A stretch of 49,771 nt of DNA from Rhizobium sp. Q54 (GTDB lineage Bacteria; Pseudomonadota; Alphaproteobacteria; ATCC43930; CGMCC-115725), in NCBI GenBank assembly GCA_945861155.1, contig CAMATN010000022.1:1-49771 (forward strand), given 5' to 3'. Below are positions 24,625 to 32,892 of the stretch, piece by piece. The position numbers and the translations under genes were made by a program. How positions within the stretch are numbered: position 1 is the first letter of the stretch; every line of letters starts with the position of its first letter. The notes under the pieces were generated by a model. That model saw only the letters and a program-made list of their open reading frames with translations, was not told where the DNA came from and searched no databases.

Positions 24625-27600
24625 TTGCTTCCATCGGGTGTCGGTGCCCAACTGCCGTTCGACGAGACCGACATCCGCCGCTGTGTCCCCGGCGAACTCG
24701 AAAAGGGTCGCAGCTATCACCTGCGCGGCGCGGTCCGCGATCTGCGCGCTGAGAACGATGGCGGGGGCGATGGCGCCCGGCTTGTCGCCGAGGTCGAGGG
24801 TACGGCGCCCATTCCTTATCGGGTCATCGTCGAGATCCAGGGACGCCGGCGCGTCAGGCTTCTGGGGCGCTGCAGCTGCCCGATTGGCTGGAACTGCAAG
24901 CACGTCGCCGCGGTCCTGCTGCAAGCGATCGAAACGCCGCCCGCTGGGTTCGCCGGGAAGCCGGTCGACCCGTTGGCCGGACCGCTCGGCGCCTGGCTCG
25001 CGCAATTGCCGCGCCACCTCGCCGATGCCGCCGCCACCGCCGAAACGCTGATCTACCGGCTCGACCGGCCGAACAAAGCGGGCGGCTCCTTCACGCTCGA
25101 CGCGCGCATTACCCGCCCGCTCAAATCGGGACGCTACGGCGCCGGGCGCAGCGGCGCGCTAAGGGATATCGAAAGCAACCGGGCGGGATACGTCCAGCCG
25201 GACGACCGGCTGATCGCGCGGCTGATGCGCAACGCGTATTGGAGCGCGTCGGCGCTCCCGGACGACCCGGCGATCATGCGCCTTTTGATGCAACGCCTGC
25301 TCGCCACCGGGCGCTGCTGTTGGCGCGACATCAACGCACCGCCGCTGACCCTTGGCCCGGCCCGGCCCGGGGGCTTTGCCTGGCGCCTCGACAAGGACGG
25401 CAACCAGACCGTCGAGGTGGCGGTTGCCGGGGAGCCGGCCGGGGAGGGAGCGGCCGAAATCTTGCCGTGCGTCGCGCCGTGGTATGTCGATCCAACGCGC
25501 AATATCGCCGGGCCGATCGATTTCGCGCTGCCGGCGGAAATCGTCACCGGTTTTCTGCGGGCGCCGCCGGTTGCGCCGAGCCAGGCCGCCGCCCTGGCCG
25601 CCGCCCTGGCGCATGACTTCGCGGGCCTCGACCTGCCGGGACCGCGCACCGATGTGATCGAGGAGGTTCGGGCCGATCCGCCGATCCCGGTGCTGCGTCT
25701 GGTCAACCGCAAGCGCGCCTGGCGGTATGCCTATGGCCGCGCTCGCCCGGACGATTTGATCGACCTCGCCCTGCTGGGTTACGATTATGACGGGACCATC
25801 ATCGATCCGGCATCGTCCCCGCATGAGCTGCGCCGGGTCGTGGACGGACGGGTGCTGGTGCGCCGGCGCCACATCGCCGCCGAGCGCGCGGCGCACGCCC
25901 GGTTGATCGGGTTGGGGCTCCAGCCGGCGGCCGAGTTCACGAAAGCGAAGGGCGAAGGCAAGCTGATCGCGCTCGGCTTCCCCGACGATTCGGCGTCTTG
26001 GGCCGGCTTTCTCTACGAAGCGGTCCCGGCATTGGAACGGGACGGCTGGCACGTCGAGATCGACGACAGTTTCCGTCAGCGCGTCGTCGACGCCGGCGGC
26101 GAGTGGAACGCGGCGCTGACCGAGGGGAGCGGCTGGTGGTTCTCGCTCGACCTCGGGGTCGACATCGCCGGCGAGCGAGTGTCGCTGCTGCCGGTGCTGA
26201 CCTCGCTGCTGCGGCGGGTGCGCAACCTCGGCGCGGAGGGCAGCCTCGATGCCCTCGCCCATAATGGGGTGGTGTTCGGCCAGCTGGCCGATGGAAGGCA
26301 TATCGCGCTCCCGCTCGAACGCACCAAGGCGATCCTCGGGACCCTCGTCGAGCTGTACGATCCGCGAAGCCTGTCGCCCGGCGGCACCCTCTCGATCTCG
26401 GCCGGGGAAGCCTCCGCGCTCGCCGCGATCGAACAGGCGACCCGGCTGCGCTGGCTCGGCGGCGAGCGGCTGCGCGCGCTGGCCGAGCGGCTGCAGGCGT
26501 TCTCGCGGATCGAACCGGTCGCGCCGCCGGCCGGGTTGCGGACCCAGTTGCGCGGCTATCAGCAGCACGGGCTCGACTGGCTGCAGTTCCTGCGCGAATT
26601 CGAGCTCGGCGGCATCCTCGCCGACGATATGGGTCTCGGCAAAACCGTGCAGACGCTGGCCCATATCCTCGTCGAAAAGCGCGAGGGGCGGCTCGACCGG
26701 CCATGCTTGGTGGTCTGTCCGACCAGCGTCGTGCCGAACTGGTGCGCCGAGGCGGCGCGTCTCGCGCCGGAGCTGCGGGTCCTGTCGCTGCACGGTTCCG
26801 ATCGCGCCAGCCGCTTCGGCGCGATCGCCGACAGCGACCTGGTGCTGACGACCTACGCGCTGCTGCCGCGCGACGCCGACCGGCTGCTGGCGGTCGAATG
26901 GCATCTGGCGGTGCTCGACGAAGCCCAGGCGATCAAGAACGCGGCGACCAAGGCCACCCAGCTCGCCTGTCAGCTCCAGGCGCGGCACCGGTTGTGTCTG
27001 ACCGGCACGCCGGTCGAGAACCATCTGGGCGAATTATGGTCGCAATTCGCGTTTCTGATGCCGGGCCTGCTCGGCGATGCGAAGCGCTTCGGGCGGGTGT
27101 TCCGCACCCCGATCGAGAAGCGCGGCGACGGCGAGCGCCGGAGCGTCCTGGCGGCGCGGCTGAAGCCGTTCCTGCTGCGCCGGACCAAGGCCCTTGTGGC
27201 CCCCGAGCTGCCGCCCAAGAGCGAGATCGTCAGCCCGCTCGAATTGTCGGGGCCGCAGCGCGATCTCTACGAAACCGTGCGCCTCGCGATGCACGAAAAG
27301 GTGCGCCAGGAGGTCGCCGCCAAGGGCTTTGCCCGCAGCCATATCGTGATCCTCGACGCGCTGTTGAAGCTGCGCCAGGTCTGTTGCGACCCGCGCCTTG
27401 TCAAGCTCGCCGCGGCGCGCAAGGTCACATCGAGCGCCAAGCTGACGCATTTGATGGAGATGCTGCCGGCGCTGATCGAGGACGGCAGACGCATCCTGTT
27501 GTTTTCGCAATTCACCAGCATGCTCGACCTGATCAAGCCGGAACTGGTGGAGGCCGGGATCGATTTCGTCGAATTGCGCGGCGACACGAAAGACCGCACC

Positions 27601-27945
27601 GCCCCGGTTCGGCGCTTTCAGAACGGCGAGGTCCCGCTGTTCCTGATCAGCCTGCGCGCCGGCGGCACCGGGCTCAACCTGACCGCGGCCGATACGGTGA
27701 TCCATTACGATCCATGGTGGAACCCGGCGGTCGAGACCCAGGCCACCGATCGCGCCCACCGGATCGGCCAGGACAAGCCGGTATTCGTCTACAAGCTGGT
27801 GACGCAGAGCACGGTCGAGGAGCGCATGATCGAACTGCAGGATCGCAAGCGCGCGCTTGCATCGGGCATCCTCGACGAGCGCGAGGCCGCCGGGCCGCTG
27901 CTCGACACGGTCGATCTGGAGCGCCTGTTCGAGCCGCTGCCGTGA
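24625..27945 (+). CDS. SWIM-domain SNF2-family helicase
   Basis: This 1106-residue protein has an N-terminal SWIM zinc finger (Cys83-S-Cys85 ... Cys91-K-His93 in CSCPIGWNCKH), a long middle region typical of bacterial SNF2 proteins, and a C-terminal SF2 motor. Motor motifs include DDMGLGKT (Lys673), VCPTSVVPNW, VLDEAQAIKN (Asp765), LCLTGTPVEN, ILLFSQFTSML, LRAGGTGLNLTAADTVIHYDPWWN and ATDRAHRIGQ. It should be a DNA-dependent ATPase acting on nucleoprotein. The start is a TTG with GGAGG somewhat far (15 bases) upstream. It stands alone with no partner nuclease or methylase, so a defence role is not supported. Confidence 0.93.
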   Translation: MLPSGVGAQLPFDETDIRRCVPGELEKGRSYHLRGAVRDLRAENDGGGDGARLVAEVEGTAPIPYRVIVEIQGRRRVRLLGRCSCPIGWNCKHVAAVLLQAIETPPAGFAGKPVDPLAGPLGAWLAQLPRHLADAAATAETLIYRLDRPNKAGGSFTLDARITRPLKSGRYGAGRSGALRDIESNRAGYVQPDDRLIARLMRNAYWSASALPDDPAIMRLLMQRLLATGRCCWRDINAPPLTLGPARPGGFAWRLDKDGNQTVEVAVAGEPAGEGAAEILPCVAPWYVDPTRNIAGPIDFALPAEIVTGFLRAPPVAPSQAAALAAALAHDFAGLDLPGPRTDVIEEVRADPPIPVLRLVNRKRAWRYAYGRARPDDLIDLALLGYDYDGTIIDPASSPHELRRVVDGRVLVRRRHIAAERAAHARLIGLGLQPAAEFTKAKGEGKLIALGFPDDSASWAGFLYEAVPALERDGWHVEIDDSFRQRVVDAGGEWNAALTEGSGWWFSLDLGVDIAGERVSLLPVLTSLLRRVRNLGAEGSLDALAHNGVVFGQLADGRHIALPLERTKAILGTLVELYDPRSLSPGGTLSISAGEASALAAIEQATRLRWLGGERLRALAERLQAFSRIEPVAPPAGLRTQLRGYQQHGLDWLQFLREFELGGILADDMGLGKTVQTLAHILVEKREGRLDRPCLVVCPTSVVPNWCAEAARLAPELRVLSLHGSDRASRFGAIADSDLVLTTYALLPRDADRLLAVEWHLAVLDEAQAIKNAATKATQLACQLQARHRLCLTGTPVENHLGELWSQFAFLMPGLLGDAKRFGRVFRTPIEKRGDGERRSVLAARLKPFLLRRTKALVAPELPPKSEIVSPLELSGPQRDLYETVRLAMHEKVRQEVAAKGFARSHIVILDALLKLRQVCCDPRLVKLAAARKVTSSAKLTHLMEMLPALIEDGRRILLFSQFTSMLDLIKPELVEAGIDFVELRGDTKDRTAPVRRFQNGEVPLFLISLRAGGTGLNLTAADTVIHYDPWWNPAVETQATDRAHRIGQDKPVFVYKLVTQSTVEERMIELQDRKRALASGILDEREAAGPLLDTVDLERLFEPLP

Positions 27946-27999
27946 GGCTAGGGCGAGGAGGGTCTCGGATCAGGCTGGGGAGCCCTCTTCGGCGCTGAT

Positions 28000-28027
28000 C
28001 GTCATTCCCGCTTTCGCGGGAATGACG
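28000..28027. repeat. Short perfect palindrome cgtcattcccgc
   Basis: A 12-base arm and its perfect complement (gcgggaatgacg) surround a 4-base tttc loop between the convergent helicase and amidohydrolase genes. It may serve as a transcript-end hairpin but has no T-run; similar elements are scattered through many proteobacterial genomes. Confidence 0.75.
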
Positions 28028-28061
28028 GATCGAGGGTGCTCCGACCCTAAGTGAGCGTGCT

Positions 28062-29090
28062 CTAGGCGGCGGCGCTTTCGCGCCGCGCGGTCTTTACGAC
28101 GCGGGCGAGCATCGCAGCAGCATTGCGGTGCAGGATCTGCTCGCGCGCTTCCTCGCCGATCTGCGCGTCCGCGAGCGCCTTCCGGGTCCAGTCAACGCCG
28201 AACGCGCTGCCGTCGGTGCCGCACACGATGCGCTCGGCGCCGTACAGGCTCACGGCCGCCTCGATCGCGCGCGGGCCGAACGAGTTGCAATCGACGTACA
28301 CCTTCGCCTTCCGGAAACGCGACGACGGCAGCTCCTCGGTTGGCGTGTCGAGTAGGGAGCGGTGGTCCATGCGCTCGACTTCGTAGGGAATGTTGCCGCC
28401 CAGATTGTGGACCTGGATCGTCAAATCGGGGTAGGGCGCGAGGTAGTCGGTCAGAGACAGCGTCACCATCACCGAAGAGAGGCTCGCCTGCATGTCGAGC
28501 GTGCCGTTGCGGCGGCGCGAATTGTCGGTGTCGCCCGCGACCTTGGGGAAAGAATCGCCCGGCCGTGGGCCGTGATGGATGAAGAGCACCGCGCGGTGGC
28601 GGTTCGCGACTTCCATCAGCGGACGCATCGCTTCGGCGTCATCGCGTGTCAGGAAGGCGTTGCCCGGTATCTGCGCGCCGATCATGCCCGGCAGCGCGAG
28701 CGCCCGCTCGAGTTCGGCGGCGGCGGCGGAAATATCCGTCAGCGGCAGCGCGGCAAAGGCGGCGAAGCGGCCGGGATGCTCCTCGCAAATCGCCGACAGC
28801 CGGTCGTTGATGGTCCGGCACAGCGGCCCCGACACGTCCAGCGGCTGGGCCTCGACCCAGCAGAACGACCCCTGCAGCGACAGCACGCTGACCTCGACGC
28901 CCTGGCGGTCCATTCGCTCGAGGTGGAAATCGACGTCGTCGAAAGCCTCGGCGAGCGGCGCGTCGCCCATCCGTGCGGCCTTCAGCACCTCGACGCCGTC
29001 CGGGTTGCGCAGGATGCGCGGTTCCCTGGTTCGGGCGCGCAGGGCGTCGGCGACTTCGGCGGGCCTCCAATGGGCATGCATGTCGATCAT
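28062..29090 (-). CDS. Amidohydrolase_2 protein, ACMSD-like
   Basis: This 342-residue TIM-barrel enzyme has an N-terminal H-x-H metal motif (MIDMHAHW), LFIHHGPRPG, VHNLGGNIPYEVER and the closing CGTDGSAFGVDW with its Asp ligand. The layout matches amino-carboxymuconate-semialdehyde decarboxylase and related 2,x-dihydroxybenzoate-type decarboxylases. It differs from the two D-x-H amidohydrolases elsewhere in this window. GGGAGG lies ten bases upstream of the ATG. It is divergent from the isochorismatase-fold gene. Decarboxylase or hydrolase cannot be separated by sequence. Confidence 0.9.
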   Translation of the reverse strand: MIDMHAHWRPAEVADALRARTREPRILRNPDGVEVLKAARMGDAPLAEAFDDVDFHLERMDRQGVEVSVLSLQGSFCWVEAQPLDVSGPLCRTINDRLSAICEEHPGRFAAFAALPLTDISAAAAELERALALPGMIGAQIPGNAFLTRDDAEAMRPLMEVANRHRAVLFIHHGPRPGDSFPKVAGDTDNSRRRNGTLDMQASLSSVMVTLSLTDYLAPYPDLTIQVHNLGGNIPYEVERMDHRSLLDTPTEELPSSRFRKAKVYVDCNSFGPRAIEAAVSLYGAERIVCGTDGSAFGVDWTRKALADAQIGEEAREQILHRNAAAMLARVVKTARRESAAA

Positions 29091-29252
29091 GGGCGTGTCC
29101 TCCCTAAGTTGTCCGGCAGCTTAACCCGACCGCGGCCCGCCGCAAAGCATCCCGGCGCAAAGTATCCCGCCGATCTGCTTTCCGTCACCGAGCCGATTGA
29201 TTTCGTCCGCTGAGGGGTTAGGCTCATGCCCCTTGGAAAAGAGGAGGTTGCG

Positions 29253-29861
29253 ATGCCCGAACCCGAACGCATCGATCGGCGCCGGACGGCGCTGATCGCG
29301 TACGACGTCTGCCGGCGCGCGCTGACTCCGTCGGATCCGGCACGCCGGGCGGCGATGCGACCCGTGCTCGATGCCTGGGTGCAGATGATCGCGGCCGCGC
29401 GGGCGGTGGGCGTGCCGGTGATCTACACGACGCCCGTTAGCCGTGCCGATGGCGCCGATGTCGTCTTGCTGCCGACCGACCTTTCGGCGGAAACCGGCGT
29501 GCCGCCGCTCACCAACGGTGTCGAGGGCACGGCCGAGGCCGGCTTCCCGGACGAGATCGCGCCGGGCCCCTCGGATTACGTCTTCCTCAAGCGCCGGCCG
29601 AGCGCCTTCTATGGGACGGGCGTCGCCGAGCTGCTGCACATGCTGCGGCGCGACACCGTTATCATCGGCGGCGGCGCCACCAATCGCGGCGTCGAGACGA
29701 GCGTCCGCGAGGCCTTCAATTTCGACATCGCATCCATCGTGGTGCGGGAATGCTGTTGGAGCGGCGACGCGGCTGCCCAGGCCTACAGCCTCGACAAGGC
29801 GATGAAAATGTACGCGCGCATCCGGCGTCTCGAACAGGTCGTCGCCATGCTGCGGGAATAA
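29253..29861 (+). CDS. Isochorismatase-fold protein lacking catalytic Cys
   Basis: This 202-residue protein has the isochorismatase/cysteine-hydrolase fold with Asp18 (ALIAYDVCR) and Lys113 (FLKRRPSAFYGTG) of the triad. The third position reads ATNRGVETS, with Gly146 where nicotinamidase-type members carry cysteine. PhzD-type isochorismatases also lack this cysteine and act on a vinyl ether instead, so the chemistry may differ from amide hydrolysis. GAGGAGG sits five bases before the chosen ATG, ruling against an upstream in-frame ATG. The ketopantoate reductase gene follows after 63 bases. Confidence 0.88.
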   Translation: MPEPERIDRRRTALIAYDVCRRALTPSDPARRAAMRPVLDAWVQMIAAARAVGVPVIYTTPVSRADGADVVLLPTDLSAETGVPPLTNGVEGTAEAGFPDEIAPGPSDYVFLKRRPSAFYGTGVAELLHMLRRDTVIIGGGATNRGVETSVREAFNFDIASIVVRECCWSGDAAAQAYSLDKAMKMYARIRRLEQVVAMLRE

Positions 29862-29924
29862 ATACGAGCGGGCGCCGCGAGGCTCGCTGCGCGAGCTGAC
29901 AGACACAGCAAAGGAAAGAGCGAC

Positions 29925-30849
29925 ATGCGTCTCTTGGTGGTTGGAGCCGGCTCGACCGGCGGGTATTTCGGCGGACGCCTGGCCCAGGCCGGACGGGACG
30001 TGACTTTCCTGGTGCGTCCGCGGCGCGCGGCCCAGCTCCAGGCAGGCGGCCTGCAGATCGTCAGCCCACACGGTGACGTCACAGTGCGGCCGAAGCTCGT
30101 CACCGCGGATGACATCGATGCGCCTTACGATGCCGTGCTGCTGGCGGTGAAAGCCTATTCGCTCGATGCGGCGATCAAGGATTTCACCGTCGCCGTCGGG
30201 CCGGACACGACGATCATCCCGATGCTGAACGGCATGCGCCACGTTGACATACTGGAGGAGCGCTTCGGCAAGCAGGCGGTTGCCGGCGGTGTCTGCAAGG
30301 TCGCGAGCACCATCGATTCAGCCGGTCGGATCGTACAGCTCGCGAATTTTCAGGAACTCGCCTATGGCGAGAGCGATGGCTCGGTCTCGCCGCGGATGGA
30401 GGAACTCGACGCTTTCATGCAAGGCGCCGGGTTCGATGCTCGGCTGTCGCGCTCGATCGACTACGAAATGTGGGAAAAATGGACACTGCTCGCGACGATT
30501 GGCGGGATCAACCTGCCTGATGCGCGGAAATATCGGCGAGGTGGTGGCGGCGCCCGGCGGCGCGGCATTCATCCTGGGCTTTCTCGATGAGGTTGTCAGC
30601 GTGGTCAGCGCCGTCGGCCAGGCGCCGAAGCCGGCATTCGTCGAGGGCGCGCGGACGACGCTGACGACGCCGGGCTCGACACAAAGTCCGTCGATGTTTC
30701 GCGATCTCCAGCAGGGCAGCCCGATCGAGGCCGATCAGATCATTGGCGACCTGCTCGCGCGCGGCGGAAAAGCGGGCATCGCGACGCCGCTTCTCGCCGC
30801 CGCCTATGCGCACACATCCGTCTATCAGCGCCGGCTCGCGACATCATGA
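29925..30849 (+). pseudogene. panE: Ketopantoate reductase split by a +1 frameshift
   Basis: The first frame gives the NADP-binding start MRLLVVGAGSTGGYFGG, LLAVKAYS, PMLNGMRH and GGVCKVAST. It then runs into nonsense after LLATIGG near base 30501. The next frame continues exactly where the family would, with TCLMRGNIGEVVAAPGG and a helical C-terminus to SVYQRRLATS. Skipping one G in the ggcggga run at 30501-30507 restores a 307-residue protein of normal length. ApbA/PanE reduces 2-dehydropantoate to pantoate; several such paralogues act on other 2-ketoacids. Either the gene is newly inactivated or the base is a sequence error. Confidence 0.88.
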
Positions 30850-30946
30850 GCGGGAGCGGGCGAGGACATGTGCTGCTGAGCCACGGCCGGCGACTCATGA
30901 TAGAGTAGAGGCCGCGCCAATTTTGTGATCGATAGGGGACAACAAC

Positions 30947-32089
30947 ATGCAGTACCGACGCATCTCGGCCGATTGCCATCTCGACATGATCTGGCTGCCG
31001 CCCGATCTGTTCACCTCGCAGGCGCCGCGGGACCTCAAAGACCGCATGCCGTTCGTCACCGAGGGGCCGAACGGCAAGGAGTGGGTCGCCAAGAATGGCG
31101 CCTCGTTCGGCCTGGTCGGCGGCGTCGGATCAGCCGGACGCCTCTACGAACCCGGCAAGCAGCATCGGGCCGACCGCATGGCGGAAGCCGGTCTTTACGA
31201 AGACGGCTTGAAGGGAATTCGCCGTCCGGGCGACCCGGATCTGCGCGCGAAGGAACTCGACCGCGACGGCGTCGACGCCGAGGTCATCTACGGCGTGCTT
31301 GCCGCCGCGGCGAAGCTCAGCGATGCCGAGGCCTCGGCCGAGATGCTGCGCATCTACAACGATTTCATCATCGATTTCTGCAAGCACTACCCCGATCGCA
31401 TGATCGGCCTCGCCTGCCTGCCGTACGGCGATGTCGAGGCGGCGGCGACAGAGGTGCACCGTGTCGCCAAATTGGGGGTGAAGGGCGTCGAGCTATCCTG
31501 CTCGTGGGATATGCAGCCGATGTGGCATCCGAGCTGGAACTCGCTCTGGCAGGCGATCAACGAGACGCAGCTGCCGCTGCATTTCCACACGTTCCCGTCG
31601 GTCGATCCGAAGCTGCGGGCGGAAGTCAAAGGCGAATCGCTGCTGGCGCTGCGCTACAGCAGCATCTGCCTGTTCCAAATGACGCTGGGCAATATCCTGA
31701 CCGCGCTGGTGGGCGCGGCGGTGTTCGAGCGCTTCCCGAACTTGCGCGTCGTGTTCGGCGAGAGCGGCATCGGCTGGATCCCGTACGTGCTCGACCGCAT
31801 GGACTACGAGTATCAGGATCAATACCGCGAGATTAAGCTGAAGCTGCTGCCCAGCGAATACTGGCGTCGGCAATGCCGTGCGACGTTCCAATTCGACCGC
31901 ATCGGCACCAAGCTGATCGAGGATATGGGCGTCGAGACCCTGATGTGGGGCTCCGATTACCCGCATCCCGACGGCATCTGGCCGGATTCGTCAGAATACA
32001 TCGCAAAGCAGTTCGGCCATCTGCCGGCTGACATAACCCATAAAATCACCTGCGAGAACGCCGGCAAGTTCTATGGGCTGATCAACTAA
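30947..32089 (+). CDS. Amidohydrolase family protein (amidohydrolase_2)
   Basis: This 380-residue metal-dependent hydrolase is similar in layout to the one at 3421-4569. Near the N-terminus it has ADCHLDMIW (D-x-H). LHFHTFPS and FGESGIGWIPYVLDRMD follow, and the C-terminal WGSDYPHPDGIWPDS contains the conserved metal-ligand Asp. Some 70 residues of extra sequence after the first motif (GKEWVAKNGASFGLV...) are typical of this subgroup. GGGG lies nine bases before the ATG. A 97-base gap separates it from the broken panE gene. Substrate unknown. Confidence 0.9.
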   Translation: MQYRRISADCHLDMIWLPPDLFTSQAPRDLKDRMPFVTEGPNGKEWVAKNGASFGLVGGVGSAGRLYEPGKQHRADRMAEAGLYEDGLKGIRRPGDPDLRAKELDRDGVDAEVIYGVLAAAAKLSDAEASAEMLRIYNDFIIDFCKHYPDRMIGLACLPYGDVEAAATEVHRVAKLGVKGVELSCSWDMQPMWHPSWNSLWQAINETQLPLHFHTFPSVDPKLRAEVKGESLLALRYSSICLFQMTLGNILTALVGAAVFERFPNLRVVFGESGIGWIPYVLDRMDYEYQDQYREIKLKLLPSEYWRRQCRATFQFDRIGTKLIEDMGVETLMWGSDYPHPDGIWPDSSEYIAKQFGHLPADITHKITCENAGKFYGLIN

Positions 32090-32136
32090 GCAGAGTTCAC
32101 TTGATCGTGTCACAATTCATCGATCTGCCCCCTGTC

Positions 32137-32224
32137 GTCATGGCCGGGCTTGTCCCGGTCATCCACGATTTTGCGCCAGTAGATGTCCGAAGACGTGGAT
32201 GCCCGGCACAAGGCCGGGCATGAC
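32137..32224. repeat. Second copy of the gtcatggccggg palindrome
   Basis: The arms match those at 2329-2400 (gtcatggccgggcttgtccc on the left, cgtggatgcccggcacaagg on the right). The central loop is longer and unrelated. It lies between convergent genes. Confidence 0.85.
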
Positions 32225-32256
32225 GGGCATGTGTGTCTCATTCAACGAATCCCTGC

Positions 32257-32892
32257 TTAGGGCAGGCAATTTTCCGGGACAGCGAGCGCCGGGAACCCGC
32301 GATACTGGTCGCTGTGGTCGCCATTTTGGTTCGGCATCCCGGGTTTCGTCAGCAGACCGCGCGGCGCAATGAAACTGGATATGCGGCGGCGGGGCCGCTC
32401 GTGCCAGCCGATATTGAAGGCGGCGAGCTTCGGGAAGAATTGCAGCTCGCTGTAGGGCAGATGGTCGTGGATCCACCACGCCATCGCCTGCCAGGTGATG
32501 CCTTGGTCCAGGCGGTCGACCAGCCACGGCACGACCACACTGGTCATCGCTCCGATGCCGCCGTCTTGGCTGCGCTGGTCCCAGATATGCCGCCCTCGGT
32601 TGCGCTCATTCGAACCGCAGCTCTGAAAATGTGCGTTCCCGTAGGCGTTGACCTCCGGCGATCGGTATGCCGACCGGATCGCCAGCCGGCCGAATGTCGC
32701 CTGCAGGGGTTCGAGGAGTTGCTCGCAAAGCTGTCGGCCGGCGGCAATCGCGAGGTCGGGATCATCGGGCAGGTTGGCCATCCCGTTGATCGCCGCGATC
32801 TCGCTGTGGAGAAAATCGCGCATGAAAAACGACCGCGACAGCCGAACCCGCCCAAGGGCTTCGGCGCTTCGAACAGATTTGGGCATTTTCAT
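32257..32892 (-). CDS. M15-like peptidase-fold protein (uncertain)
   Basis: This 211-residue protein starts [20 protein letters not shown]. Its ATG overlaps the TGA of the 5-oxoprolinase gene by four bases (ATGA), a strong sign of translational coupling. Inside are [29 protein letters not shown] and [16 protein letters not shown]. The [10 protein letters not shown] and H-x-x-D pattern resembles zinc D-Ala-D-Ala carboxypeptidases of family M15, but not every metal ligand can be placed. No signal peptide is seen, which is odd for a cell-wall enzyme. An enzyme acting on a small peptide or lactam in the cytoplasm would fit the oxoprolinase partner; this is a guess. Confidence 0.7.
   Translation of the reverse strand: MKMPKSVRSAEALGRVRLSRSFFMRDFLHSEIAAINGMANLPDDPDLAIAAGRQLCEQLLEPLQATFGRLAIRSAYRSPEVNAYGNAHFQSCGSNERNRGRHIWDQRSQDGGIGAMTSVVVPWLVDRLDQGITWQAMAWWIHDHLPYSELQFFPKLAAFNIGWHERPRRRISSFIAPRGLLTKPGMPNQNGDHSDQYRGFPALAVPENCLP

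Noticed and set aside
24625-27945. SNF2 helicase as part of a defence island
   Set aside because: No nuclease, methylase or other defence gene is adjacent; such SWIM/SNF2 proteins are common stand-alone genes.
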